A DNA stretch of 6,987 nt from Limnohabitans sp. GTDB taxonomy: Bacteria; Pseudomonadota; Gammaproteobacteria; Burkholderiales; Burkholderiaceae_C. The notes beneath the pieces are model-generated. The model made no database searches. It was given only the letters and a program-made list of their open reading frames with translations, and was not told the DNA's origin. Numbering within the stretch: the first letter of the stretch is position 1; each line of letters opens with the position of its first letter. Location of the stretch: contig JAKFXJ010000389.1 of assembly GCA_021731425.1 (NCBI GenBank), positions 1-6,987 on the forward strand, given 5' to 3'. Below, one piece after another: positions 1 to 5,960 of the stretch. Made by a program: the position numbers and the translations under genes.

Positions 1-1
1 G

Positions 2-595
2 TGGCACCCCCAATGGTTGAACCAAGCAGAAGGAGCGCTGTTCGATTGGTTGCGTGAGCGCCAGGTCTTGTTGTCCTGGCTGCCCGAAAACACGGCCGAG
101 CGAGCCACGGCGGTGAATCTGGAGGATTTATCTGCGCAACAGGCGGCTGTGGCCGTTTGGTTGGGGCGCAAGTACAAAGTGGCCCCCGAGCCCCTGGCCG
201 CCTTGGTGGCCGAAGCCTATGTGTTGGGCAAAAAACACAAACTGGCCCCTCACCTGATTTTGGCGGTGATGGCCATCGAATCCAATTTTCACCCTTATGT
301 CCAAAGCCAAGCAGGTGCACAAGGCCTGATGCAGGTCATGACCGCAGTACACGCCCAACGCTACGAAGCCTATGGTGGTAAGTTGGCCGCCTTTGACCCG
401 ATCTCCAATTTGCGCGTCGGCGTGAGTGTGCTGGTCGATGCCATCAAATTGCGTGGCGGCTCGGTGCAAGAGGGCCTCAAGTTTTACCTGGGCGGCTATG
501 CGCTGACGGAAGATGGGGGTTATTTGGCCAAGGTCCTGTCGGAGCAGGTGCTGCTCGATCAGGTCGCCGCAGGTGTGAAGGTGCCCACACAGTGA
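2..595 (+). CDS. Lytic transglycosylase, SLT domain (5' end outside window)
   Basis: Probable periplasmic lytic transglycosylase, which cleaves the MurNAc-GlcNAc bond of peptidoglycan with 1,6-anhydro product formation. The frame is open to the left edge, reading WHPQW before the first possible start (TTG at 17, no ribosome site), so the gene almost certainly begins upstream. Visible SLT features are the catalytic-Glu motif AIESNF (Glu codon 278-280), followed by the substrate-groove motif GAQGLMQVM. A helical region with a RKYKVAPEPLAALVAEAY stretch precedes the domain. The later AYNAG-type motif of classical SLT domains is replaced by FYLGGYAL...DGGYLAKVL; from memory this looks like a variant common in Burkholderiales. 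The signal peptide, if any, lies outside the window. The next gene starts 10 bp after the stop, suggesting co-transcription with the acyl-transfer genes. Fold assignment is firm; the exact transglycosylase family is not. Confidence 0.85.
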   Translation, partial: WHPQWLNQAEGALFDWLRERQVLLSWLPENTAERATAVNLEDLSAQQAAVAVWLGRKYKVAPEPLAALVAEAYVLGKKHKLAPHLILAVMAIESNFHPYVQSQAGAQGLMQVMTAVHAQRYEAYGGKLAAFDPISNLRVGVSVLVDAIKLRGGSVQEGLKFYLGGYALTEDGGYLAKVLSEQVLLDQVAAGVKVPTQ

Positions 596-605
596 ACGGT
601 TCTGC

Positions 606-2018
606 ATGAGTTTTGTCTCGCCCGAGTTCGCACTGTTGTGTTTGGTGTTTTTGCCGATTTACTGGTCTTTGGCGGAGCACCCACGTGCGCAGCGCAGCTT
701 GCTCATCGTCTCAGCGTATGGTTTGTACGCCACCTGGGTGCCTGTTTTTGCATGGGTTTTGCTGGCTTACAGCACGGTGATTTGGGCTCTGGGCCGCTGG
801 ATGCAGCGGGCTGGGGCTGGCCGTTTGACTTGGGTGCTGGGCCTGTGGTTGGCCGGGTCTTTTTTGGTTTTCCTCAAATATTATGAGTTTGCACGGGAGA
901 CCTTTCAGACCCTGTTGCAGCTCACATGCTTTGTGTCCTTGTTGCCCGTGGCCGATTGGGTGGCCCCTGTGGGCGTGTCGTTTTTCACCTTTCAGGCGGT
1001 GAGCTACCTGGTGATGGTGGGGCGTGCACCCGCTTTGGCCCGTTCCTGGCCGGATGTGTTGCTGTTTCTGAGCTTTTGGCCAACATTGTTCGCTGGGCCC
1101 ATCTGGCGTGCCGAGCACTTCTTTGCCCAGACCGACGAGACAGACCCTAAGCGGCGTGTGGGGCGACCCCGCCACGCGTGGTTGGCCCTGTATCTGATCA
1201 CTTTGGGTTTGTTGCAAAAGGTGGTGTTGGCGTCTTGGTTGTCTGCACAGGTGGTGGATCCGGTTTACAAGTACCCAGACCAATACGCCAGTGTCTCGCT
1301 GGCAGCGGCCATGTTGGGATACAGCTTGCAGATTTTTCTGGATTTTGCGGGCTACACCCTGGTCGTGACGGGCCTGGCTTTGTTGCTGGGATACCGTTTG
1401 CCGGTCAATTTTCGCCAGCCCTATTTGGCACGCAACCTGTCCGACTTCTGGACACGCTGGCATGTGTCCTTGTCGAGCTTTATTCGTGATTACATTTACA
1501 TTCCCTTAGGCGGTAACCGGTTGGGTTGGGGCCGCACGCAGCTCAATGTGTTGACAGGCATGCTGATCAGCGGTTTGTGGCATGGTGCCAACTGGACTTT
1601 TGTGGTCTGGGGTTTGTTACACGGGCTGGGCGTGGTGGTTCAAAACACGGCCAAGCGCTGGGGCATGCCGGCTTGGCCGCGCTGGGCCGCGCAAACCCTC
1701 ACTTTTGTTTTTGTCACCGTGGCCTGGGTGTTTTTCAGGGCCGATTCGGTGCCCCAGGCGCTGATCATGTTGCAAGGTTTGTGGCACAGTCCGGCTGGTT
1801 TTTGGCAGGCCGAGCAAATGCCTTGGTGGGGTTTGTTGGGCATTGCTGCTTTGGTTTGGGGCTTGAGTCCTTGGACCTTGCGCTGGCAGCGCCTGAGTGT
1901 GGCATGGCTGGCGCGTCTGGGCCCTAGGTTGGGCGGTGCTTTGCTGGCTTTGCTGTGGTGTGTTTGGCTTTACGGGGCCCCTGAAGGTGTGCCCAGTTTC
2001 ATTTATTACCGGTTTTGA
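606..2018 (+). CDS. MBOAT family membrane-bound O-acyltransferase (AlgI/PatA-like)
   Basis: Polytopic inner-membrane O-acyltransferase of 470 aa, a usual length for the AlgI/PatA/DltB group. It is expected to take an acyl (probably acetyl) group from a cytoplasmic donor and pass it across the membrane to a periplasmic partner. Family marks in order: PVGVSFFTFQ (121-130), FWPTLFAGPIWR (157-168), FRQPYLARNLSDFWTRWHVSLS (269-290) with conserved His286, DYIYIPLGGNR (295-305), and SGLWHGANW (322-330) with the invariant His326. WVFFRAD (374-380) and the FIYYRF C-terminus complete the set. Hydrophobic segments run throughout. The ATG at 606 is chosen because it sits 10 bp after the transglycosylase stop and gives the typical MSFVSPEFALL opening; there is no strong ribosome site. 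The two genes downstream encode SGNH proteins, the classical partners. The final acceptor (peptidoglycan or exopolysaccharide) cannot be read from this protein alone. Confidence 0.93.
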   Translation: MSFVSPEFALLCLVFLPIYWSLAEHPRAQRSLLIVSAYGLYATWVPVFAWVLLAYSTVIWALGRWMQRAGAGRLTWVLGLWLAGSFLVFLKYYEFARETFQTLLQLTCFVSLLPVADWVAPVGVSFFTFQAVSYLVMVGRAPALARSWPDVLLFLSFWPTLFAGPIWRAEHFFAQTDETDPKRRVGRPRHAWLALYLITLGLLQKVVLASWLSAQVVDPVYKYPDQYASVSLAAAMLGYSLQIFLDFAGYTLVVTGLALLLGYRLPVNFRQPYLARNLSDFWTRWHVSLSSFIRDYIYIPLGGNRLGWGRTQLNVLTGMLISGLWHGANWTFVVWGLLHGLGVVVQNTAKRWGMPAWPRWAAQTLTFVFVTVAWVFFRADSVPQALIMLQGLWHSPAGFWQAEQMPWWGLLGIAALVWGLSPWTLRWQRLSVAWLARLGPRLGGALLALLWCVWLYGAPEGVPSFIYYRF

Positions 2019-2019
2019 T

Positions 2020-3012
2020 ATGCGTCGTCATCTGTCTGCACGCCAACTGAGCTGGCTTTTGCCGGGCATTGCCTTGCTGGTCTGTGTGAGTTGGTTGACC
2101 TCCCTCGAGAAATACCTCGGAGCTCGATACCACTTCAGTCTGGAGGCGGCCTTGCCGTCTGCTGTGGCTGAGGCCTTGTTTGCACCTTCACGCTGGCTTG
2201 ATGATCGCATTCGCTCGGGGGGCTCCAGGCCGCTGTTCCGTTTGAATTGGCCATCTTCATCGGATGTGCAAGAGGTGCAAGCTCCGCCCAAGCGAACACC
2301 CGAGCCTCCGCAATTGAAGGACTTGCCCCCGCCCTTGCCGCCCGGGGAGTTTTTGGCCACCTTGGCGCAGCAAAAGCTGGCGCCCGGTCCCCAACGTATT
2401 TTGATGGCGGGTGACTCGATGATGCAGGGCATTGCCCCCTTGTTCATGCGCGACATCATGCGTTTGCACCCCGATTGGCAAGTGCAGGACTTGAGCCGCC
2501 AAAGTACGGGCCTGACCGTGCGTCGACACTTCGACTGGCCCGTGCGCATGGTTGACGAAATGGACGCCCAAAATCTGACCCTGTTGGTGATTTTTTTGGG
2601 CCCCAATGACCCTTGGGACATGCTGGCCGACGGTCGCCGCCATGTGTTTCCTTCACCTGGTTGGGCTTTGAATTACGCTTTGCGGGTGGACGAGGTTTTG
2701 TCTGCTGCTGTGCAGCGCCAGGTGCGTGTGATTTGGGTGGGTTTACCCGTCATGAAAGAAGGCCGGGTTCGGGATGGTGCGGTCCTGCAAAACCACATCT
2801 TTCACGAGCGGGCCGCGCAATGGGGGACGGATTACCTGGCCACCGAGCCTTTGATCGGCACTTTGTCGACGCCCTACCAAAAATTCAAACTCAAAGAGGA
2901 TGGGCAACGTGTGAATTTGCGTGCCGATGACGGCATTCACATGGCGCCCTCAGGCCTGCGGATGATCAACCAAGCCTTGCTGGATCACATTGCGAAGGCC
3001 CTGCAGCCATGA
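2020..3012 (+). CDS. Membrane-anchored SGNH/GDSL protein, DUF459-type
   Basis: Predicted periplasmic SGNH-fold acyl transferase or esterase of 330 aa. It has a short basic N-terminus, one hydrophobic segment (about 12-28) that acts as anchor or uncleaved signal, a proline-rich linker (about 89-108), then the SGNH domain. Catalytic blocks are visible: nucleophile GDS (131-133, Ser133), a block II glycine in QSTGL (Gly164), block III GPND (Asn196) within LGPNDPWDM, and DGIH (Asp304, His307) followed by MAPSGLRMIN. The LGxNDPxDM style matches DUF459 proteins, which often sit beside MBOAT genes. I chose the ATG at 2020, one base after the MBOAT stop; an upstream in-frame ATG at 1897 would lie deep inside the MBOAT gene. 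No ribosome site is evident, so re-initiation after the MBOAT stop is likely. The likely role is to receive the acyl group exported by the MBOAT protein; this is inferred from context. Confidence 0.87.
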   Translation: MRRHLSARQLSWLLPGIALLVCVSWLTSLEKYLGARYHFSLEAALPSAVAEALFAPSRWLDDRIRSGGSRPLFRLNWPSSSDVQEVQAPPKRTPEPPQLKDLPPPLPPGEFLATLAQQKLAPGPQRILMAGDSMMQGIAPLFMRDIMRLHPDWQVQDLSRQSTGLTVRRHFDWPVRMVDEMDAQNLTLLVIFLGPNDPWDMLADGRRHVFPSPGWALNYALRVDEVLSAAVQRQVRVIWVGLPVMKEGRVRDGAVLQNHIFHERAAQWGTDYLATEPLIGTLSTPYQKFKLKEDGQRVNLRADDGIHMAPSGLRMINQALLDHIAKALQP

Positions 3013-4454
3013 AGTGGATGTCCCCTGGACAAGTGATTTTTGGTGGGGTCTTGGCCTGTTGCTGCGCTGGGGTCCAGGCTCAAATCGGGCCGGCGCCTGT
3101 CAACCTGATGCAGGTACAGGCATTGTCCGATGTGCCGGATTTGCAATGCGGTTTGCCTGCGCCTGCAAGCAAGCCCCCGCGTGCGGCCGATCCCGATCCG
3201 GTCGAATGGCCCGAGCAGACCGAGGTTGATTTGCAGGTGAAGGCCTTTTTGAAGCCCGAATCCCGAAAGGCTGAGCCCAGCGCTTTGGCTGGGCCTGCCG
3301 CTGCATCTTTGTGGTCCCGCGCGAACCCTTCGGTGTTGCGCGTGGGCATTTGGAGCGACAGCCACTTGGCTGCTGGGTTTTTCACGCAGGAGTTGCAGCG
3401 CTTGTCGAGGCTTGCACCCGACCAAGTGCGTGCGCAATTCATGCCGGCCAGTCTGGGGCGAGCTGGCGTTCGCTTGCCCCTGCGCAAAACCTGTGTGAGC
3501 CCTGATTGGCAGTATGAGCCCGCCCATGCCCAAAGCGCCGGGGTGGCGCACCCCGGCCCCGGTCTGGTCAACATGCTCAGCCGTCAGGACGGGGCATGGT
3601 TGTCGATGGACCTGCGAAATGCGGCCGGTCGTGCCGAGCATGCCCGCGTGCGCCTGCTTTACCAGCAGACCGAGCATCCTATTTTTCTAGCGTTGCGGGT
3701 GGATGCGGGTCAAGAGCAGACTCTCAGTTTGCAGGGTCCACAGGGCCCTGCCGTGCTGGAGTTGGCGGCCCAGGAGGCCATGTCCACCTTGGCTTTGCGG
3801 GTGATGCAAGGGCCTTTTCGACTGCAGGGTCTGGAGTGGCCAGTGGCCCCATCTGTGCGATTGCAAATGGATGTTTTTGGTTATCCCGGTGCCACGGTGG
3901 GCGGCTGGCGGCATGTGCGGCCCGAGTCAATGACGCCATGGTGGCCTGAGCCGCCTTATGACTTGGTGGTCTTGGCTTTTGGCACCAACGAGGGCAATGT
4001 CCAGCCTTTCAGTGCCCAGTCTTATCGGCAGATGCTGGAGGCCTCGGTCTCCCAGTGGCGAGCGGTTTTTCCGCAAACGGCCTGCTTGCTGATAGCGCCG
4101 GGTGACCGGGGTGTTTTGTTGCGGCGTTCCCAAAAAGGCGGCAAATCTTCACCCCAGGCCAAAAAGAAAGCTGGTCCCGATGTGCTGCGTTTTACCCGGG
4201 TCCACGATGAGATTGGCCGCATTCAAAAGCAGGTGGCGCAGTCCCATGGTTGCCATGCTTGGAGCATGTTCGAGGCCATGGGGGGCGCGGGCAGCGCGTA
4301 CCGATGGGCCCGGCAAACCCCGCCTCTGATGGCACGGGACCTGATCCACTTCACGGTGCCCGGTTACCAGCGCCTGGCACAGTTGATGGCGAAAGATTTG
4401 GGCTGGGGCCCGGCCCTGTTTGAAGACTCGGCTGCACCTGCTGCCAACCGTTGA
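3009..4454 (+). CDS. Secreted SGNH/GDSL hydrolase, Ape1/PatB-like with inserted domain
   Basis: Exported SGNH-fold protein of 481 aa, probably acting on O-acyl groups of a periplasmic glycan. The N-terminus has a hydrophobic core and a VQA cleavage site after residue 24. A lipoprotein reading with Cys17 in VLAC is a weaker alternative. After a proline-rich stretch (about 49-70), block I is WSDSHLAAGFFTQEL (115-129, Ser118). Block II is GYPGATVGGW (291-300), block III is FGTNEGN (324-330, Asn327), and block V is DLIHFTVPGY (444-453; Asp444, His447). The SDSH...FFT, GTNE, MGGAGS (424-429) and IHFT..GY features resemble peptidoglycan O-acetylesterases. About 200 residues separate block I from block III, and residues 190-290 look beta-rich, consistent with an inserted carbohydrate-binding-like domain as in Neisseria Ape1. 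A Lys-rich segment lies at 376-387. The ATG overlaps the previous stop (ATGA), implying coupled translation. Transferase versus esterase activity is not decidable here. Confidence 0.83.
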   Translation: MKWMSPGQVIFGGVLACCCAGVQAQIGPAPVNLMQVQALSDVPDLQCGLPAPASKPPRAADPDPVEWPEQTEVDLQVKAFLKPESRKAEPSALAGPAAASLWSRANPSVLRVGIWSDSHLAAGFFTQELQRLSRLAPDQVRAQFMPASLGRAGVRLPLRKTCVSPDWQYEPAHAQSAGVAHPGPGLVNMLSRQDGAWLSMDLRNAAGRAEHARVRLLYQQTEHPIFLALRVDAGQEQTLSLQGPQGPAVLELAAQEAMSTLALRVMQGPFRLQGLEWPVAPSVRLQMDVFGYPGATVGGWRHVRPESMTPWWPEPPYDLVVLAFGTNEGNVQPFSAQSYRQMLEASVSQWRAVFPQTACLLIAPGDRGVLLRRSQKGGKSSPQAKKKAGPDVLRFTRVHDEIGRIQKQVAQSHGCHAWSMFEAMGGAGSAYRWARQTPPLMARDLIHFTVPGYQRLAQLMAKDLGWGPALFEDSAAPAANR

Positions 4455-4466
4455 GTGGGGCGTGCA

Positions 4467-4485
4467 GGACGGGCTCAGCCCGTTC
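4467..4485. other. Short GC-rich hairpin at the convergent gene boundary
   Basis: The stem ACGGGC/GCCCGT (6 bp) around the loop TCA extends by two outer pairs (one G-U, one G-C) on + strand RNA. The loop is the reverse complement of the TGA stop of the permease gene. It lies 12 bp past the + strand SGNH stop, where a bidirectional end point would be expected. No T-run follows on either strand, so intrinsic termination would be weak; its role is inferred from position only. Confidence 0.35.
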
Positions 4486-5236
4486 GCGTGAAAAACACCA
4501 CGCTCATCACCAAACCCGTGCCGATCACCAGCCAGCGCACCCAACGCACGGGCAAGCGCTTGGCCAGTCGTGCACCCGCCCAGCCGCCCGCTGTGGCCAG
4601 CGCCATCATCCAAAGCGCCTGCGGCCAGACAATGGCCCCGGCCACTGCAAAGGCGGCCACAGACAATAAGGACAACACAAAGGAGTTGAGATTTTTCAGC
4701 GCGTTGACCGTGTTCAGCCGGCTCTCACCGGTTAGCGTGTACAGCGCCATCAGCAAAATGCCCAGGCCACCGTTGAAATAGCCGCCGTAAATGGCCACGC
4801 CCATCAGGCCCGGCAGCCGCCAGGCCGGGTGGCCTTGACCAGAATTGCGCCGTGCGAGCCAGGGGCCTGCCGCAAACAGGGCTGTCGCCAGCAGCAGCAA
4901 CCAGGGCACCAAGCCCGAGAACACCCGTGCTGGGGTGACCAAGAGCAAGCCCGCGCCGATCAAACCTCCTACCCCAGCAATGGCCACTTCCCGATGCAGC
5001 AGGGCGCGGGGCAGGGTTTGCAGTTCCGATCGAAAGCCCAGTACGCTGCCCAGGTAACCCGGGCTGACAGCCATGGCGCTGGTGGCGTTCGCCGCCAAGG
5101 GGGGGACACCGGCAAACACCAAGGCTGGAAAAGTGAGGAAGCTACCACCCCCCGCGATGGCGTTGAGCACGCCCGCGGCGAAGGCGGCTGCGCCCGTGAG
5201 CAGCCACAGGGCCTCGGCAGGCAGATCGGGGCTCAT
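4475..5236 (-). CDS. TauE/SafE (TSUP) family membrane permease
   Basis: Integral membrane protein of 253 aa, the usual size for the TauE/SafE family, whose members move small anions such as sulfite, sulfoacetate or organosulfur compounds across the inner membrane. The two halves each carry the family signature: AGGGSFLTFPAL (28-39) followed by ANATSAMAV, and YGGYFNGGLGI (150-160) followed by NALKNLNS (178-185). About seven to eight hydrophobic segments are visible (around 10-28, 34-48, 84-101, 107-124, 140-166, 185-204, 206-220 and 233-249). The ATG at 5236 overlaps the TGA of the Nudix gene in an ATGA junction and has no clear Shine-Dalgarno sequence, so translation is probably coupled. No sulfur-metabolism gene is nearby, so the substrate is unknown. 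Confidence 0.9.
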   Translation of the reverse strand: MSPDLPAEALWLLTGAAAFAAGVLNAIAGGGSFLTFPALVFAGVPPLAANATSAMAVSPGYLGSVLGFRSELQTLPRALLHREVAIAGVGGLIGAGLLLVTPARVFSGLVPWLLLLATALFAAGPWLARRNSGQGHPAWRLPGLMGVAIYGGYFNGGLGILLMALYTLTGESRLNTVNALKNLNSFVLSLLSVAAFAVAGAIVWPQALWMMALATAGGWAGARLAKRLPVRWVRWLVIGTGLVMSVVFFTRTG

Positions 5237-5727
5237 GTCGACAAGGGCGGCAAATTGGCCACGGCCGGGTCGGTGTGGATCACCTCAAGTGGAAAGCGTT
5301 GTCCTGCCAAGTGGTCTTCGATGCAGCGCAAGACCAGGGGGCTGCGGTGGCGCTCAGCGCTCGCCCGCACTTCCCCTGGGGTCATCCAGAGTGTGCGCAC
5401 GATGCCCTCGTCCAGACTCAGATGGGGTTGCAGCTCACCGATGTCGCCGCAAAAAGCCATGCGCACATAAGTGATGTCTTCGCCGGTTGCCGGGCGCTGA
5501 AAGCGGGAGAGGTAAATCCCTACCAAGGCGGTGGGTGTGAAGGGCTGGGCCGTTTCCTCTAGGGCTTCACGGGCGCAGGCCTGTGCAGGTGATTCGCCCG
5601 GGTCCAAGTGGCCTGCCGGATTGTTCAGGCGCAAACCCTCCTGCGTGTGTTCTTCGATCAAGAGGTAGCGGCCATCACGCTCGATGATGGCGGCCACGGT
5701 GACATTGGGTTTCCAGCGGGTATCCAT
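5233..5727 (-). CDS. NudJ-like Nudix hydrolase
   Basis: Cytoplasmic Nudix pyrophosphohydrolase of 164 aa. The Nudix box runs from Gly39 to Gln61: GHLDPGE, then REALEETAQ, with metal-binding Glu54, Glu57 and Glu58. The near-final Gly of the consensus is Ala60, a mild deviation. The start KPNVTVAAII and the C-terminal RSPLVLRCIEDHLAGQRFPLEVI region (residues 128-150) closely resemble E. coli NudJ, which removes phosphate from hydroxymethylpyrimidine pyrophosphate, thiamine pyrophosphate and nucleoside tri- and diphosphates. I chose ATG 5727 because the NudJ-like sequence begins there. A TTG at 5799 would add 24 residues encoded partly by the hairpin at 5776-5800 and unlike the family. In E. coli nudJ precedes mnmA; here it precedes a TauE permease. 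The family is firm; the physiological substrate is inferred. Confidence 0.88.
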   Translation of the reverse strand: MDTRWKPNVTVAAIIERDGRYLLIEEHTQEGLRLNNPAGHLDPGESPAQACAREALEETAQPFTPTALVGIYLSRFQRPATGEDITYVRMAFCGDIGELQPHLSLDEGIVRTLWMTPGEVRASAERHRSPLVLRCIEDHLAGQRFPLEVIHTDPAVANLPPLST

Positions 5728-5743
5728 GCCCTGATTATCGTTG

Positions 5744-5755
5744 TGCCAACTGGCA
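5744..5755. repeat. Small dyad TGCCA-AC-TGGCA in the Nudix leader
   Basis: Perfect 5-bp arms with a 2-base centre, located 17 to 28 bases upstream of the Nudix start codon. It could be a weak protein-binding half-site pair. The 2-base loop is too tight for a stable RNA hairpin, and a dyad this short can occur by chance, so no role is claimed. Confidence 0.25.
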
Positions 5756-5775
5756 TGAAAACGCCTTTGCGTCAC

Positions 5776-5800
5776 TTTGGGCACCAAAAAGGTGCCCAAA
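5776..5800. repeat. Perfect 10-bp inverted repeat with 5-base loop
   Basis: The arms TTTGGGCACC and GGTGCCCAAA are exact reverse complements around an AAAAA loop (TTTTT on the - strand). It lies in the presumed untranslated leader of the Nudix-permease transcript, about 50 bases before the start codon and about 30 bases after the predicted start of transcription. No T-run follows the stem on either strand, so it does not read as a standard intrinsic terminator. It may be an RNA leader structure affecting translation or stability, or a second DNA-binding site. Confidence 0.7.
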
Positions 5801-5819
5801 ATGGCCGATTCGATTCTTT

Positions 5820-5839
5820 ATATCAGTTGCAACTGATAT
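5820..5839. promoter_or_regulatory. Perfect 20-bp palindrome, probable operator
   Basis: Each half is ATATCAGTTG and its exact reverse complement, with no central spacer. The length and symmetry fit the site of a dimeric winged-helix repressor; the CAGTTGCAACTG core is reminiscent of MarR-type operators. It overlaps the inner four bases of the proposed - strand -10 element and covers the predicted transcription start, where bound protein would block the Nudix-permease promoter. It is 121 bp upstream of pntA, so an effect on pntA is possible but less direct. No regulator gene is in the window. The palindrome is seen directly; the operator role and the family are inferred. Confidence 0.62.
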
Positions 5840-5864
5840 TATTGCATCCTCATTGCCCCATCAA
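5836..5864 (-). promoter_or_regulatory. Candidate sigma-70 promoter for the Nudix-permease unit
   Basis: On the - strand, TTGATG (5864-5859) is separated by 17 bases from TAATAT (5841-5836); each hexamer matches the consensus at four of six positions. AATAAT, overlapping the same -10 area, is an alternative with a 15-base spacer. Transcription would start near 5829, giving a leader of about 100 bases before ATG 5727. The overlap with the palindrome strengthens the call. Confidence 0.5.
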
Positions 5865-5897
5865 GATCGTGAAGGACTTGAATCGGGCTTGTATTTA

Positions 5898-5926
5898 TTG
5901 ACTTCGGTTAAGCTGTGACATTAGCC
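5898..5926 (+). promoter_or_regulatory. Weak candidate promoter for pntA
   Basis: A good -35-like TTGACT (5898-5903) is followed 17 bases later by TTAGCC (5921-5926), a poor -10. CATTAG at 5919 (15-base spacer) and CATACT at 5926 (22-base spacer) are alternatives. A run of seven T follows at 5931-5937. The pntA promoter should lie in this stretch, but the exact elements are uncertain. Confidence 0.28.
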
Positions 5927-5949
5927 ATACTTTTTTTGTGGATTGAGTG

Positions 5950-5954
5950 AGGAG
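5950..5954 (+). promoter_or_regulatory. Ribosome binding site of pntA
   Basis: AGGAG lies six bases before ATG 5961. It is the clearest Shine-Dalgarno sequence in the window and fixes the pntA start. Confidence 0.8.
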
Positions 5955-5960
5955 ACATTC

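Noticed and set aside
711..1463. Long - strand open frame of 250 codons opposite the MBOAT gene
   Set aside because: Its translation is rich in Gln, His and Arg with no family motif, and the opposite strand encodes a clear MBOAT protein; it is a shadow of GC-rich codon use.
1897..2019. Upstream ATG that would extend the first SGNH protein by 41 residues into the MBOAT gene
   Set aside because: It would give a 122-bp overlap; the ATG at 2020, one base after the MBOAT stop, gives a normal basic N-terminus and anchor segment.
2028..2621. - strand open frame of 197 codons opposite the first SGNH gene
   Set aside because: Low-complexity, basic translation without motifs; the + strand carries all SGNH catalytic blocks.
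4829..5470. + strand open frame of 213 codons opposite the permease and Nudix genes
   Set aside because: It crosses the junction of two well-supported - strand genes, and its Gln- and Gly-rich product is not protein-like.
5728..5799. Upstream TTG start that would extend the Nudix protein by 24 residues
   Set aside because: The extra residues do not resemble NudJ proteins, would be encoded partly in the hairpin arm, and have no ribosome site.
5776..5800. Intrinsic terminator
   Set aside because: The stem is strong, but the A/T run is in the loop and no T-run follows on either strand; the position is also upstream of both divergent genes.
5907..5937. Possible hairpin plus T7 run resembling a terminator or attenuator before pntA
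   Set aside because: The only pairing is GGTTA with TAGCC, five pairs including one wobble around an 11-base loop, which is too weak to support the call.
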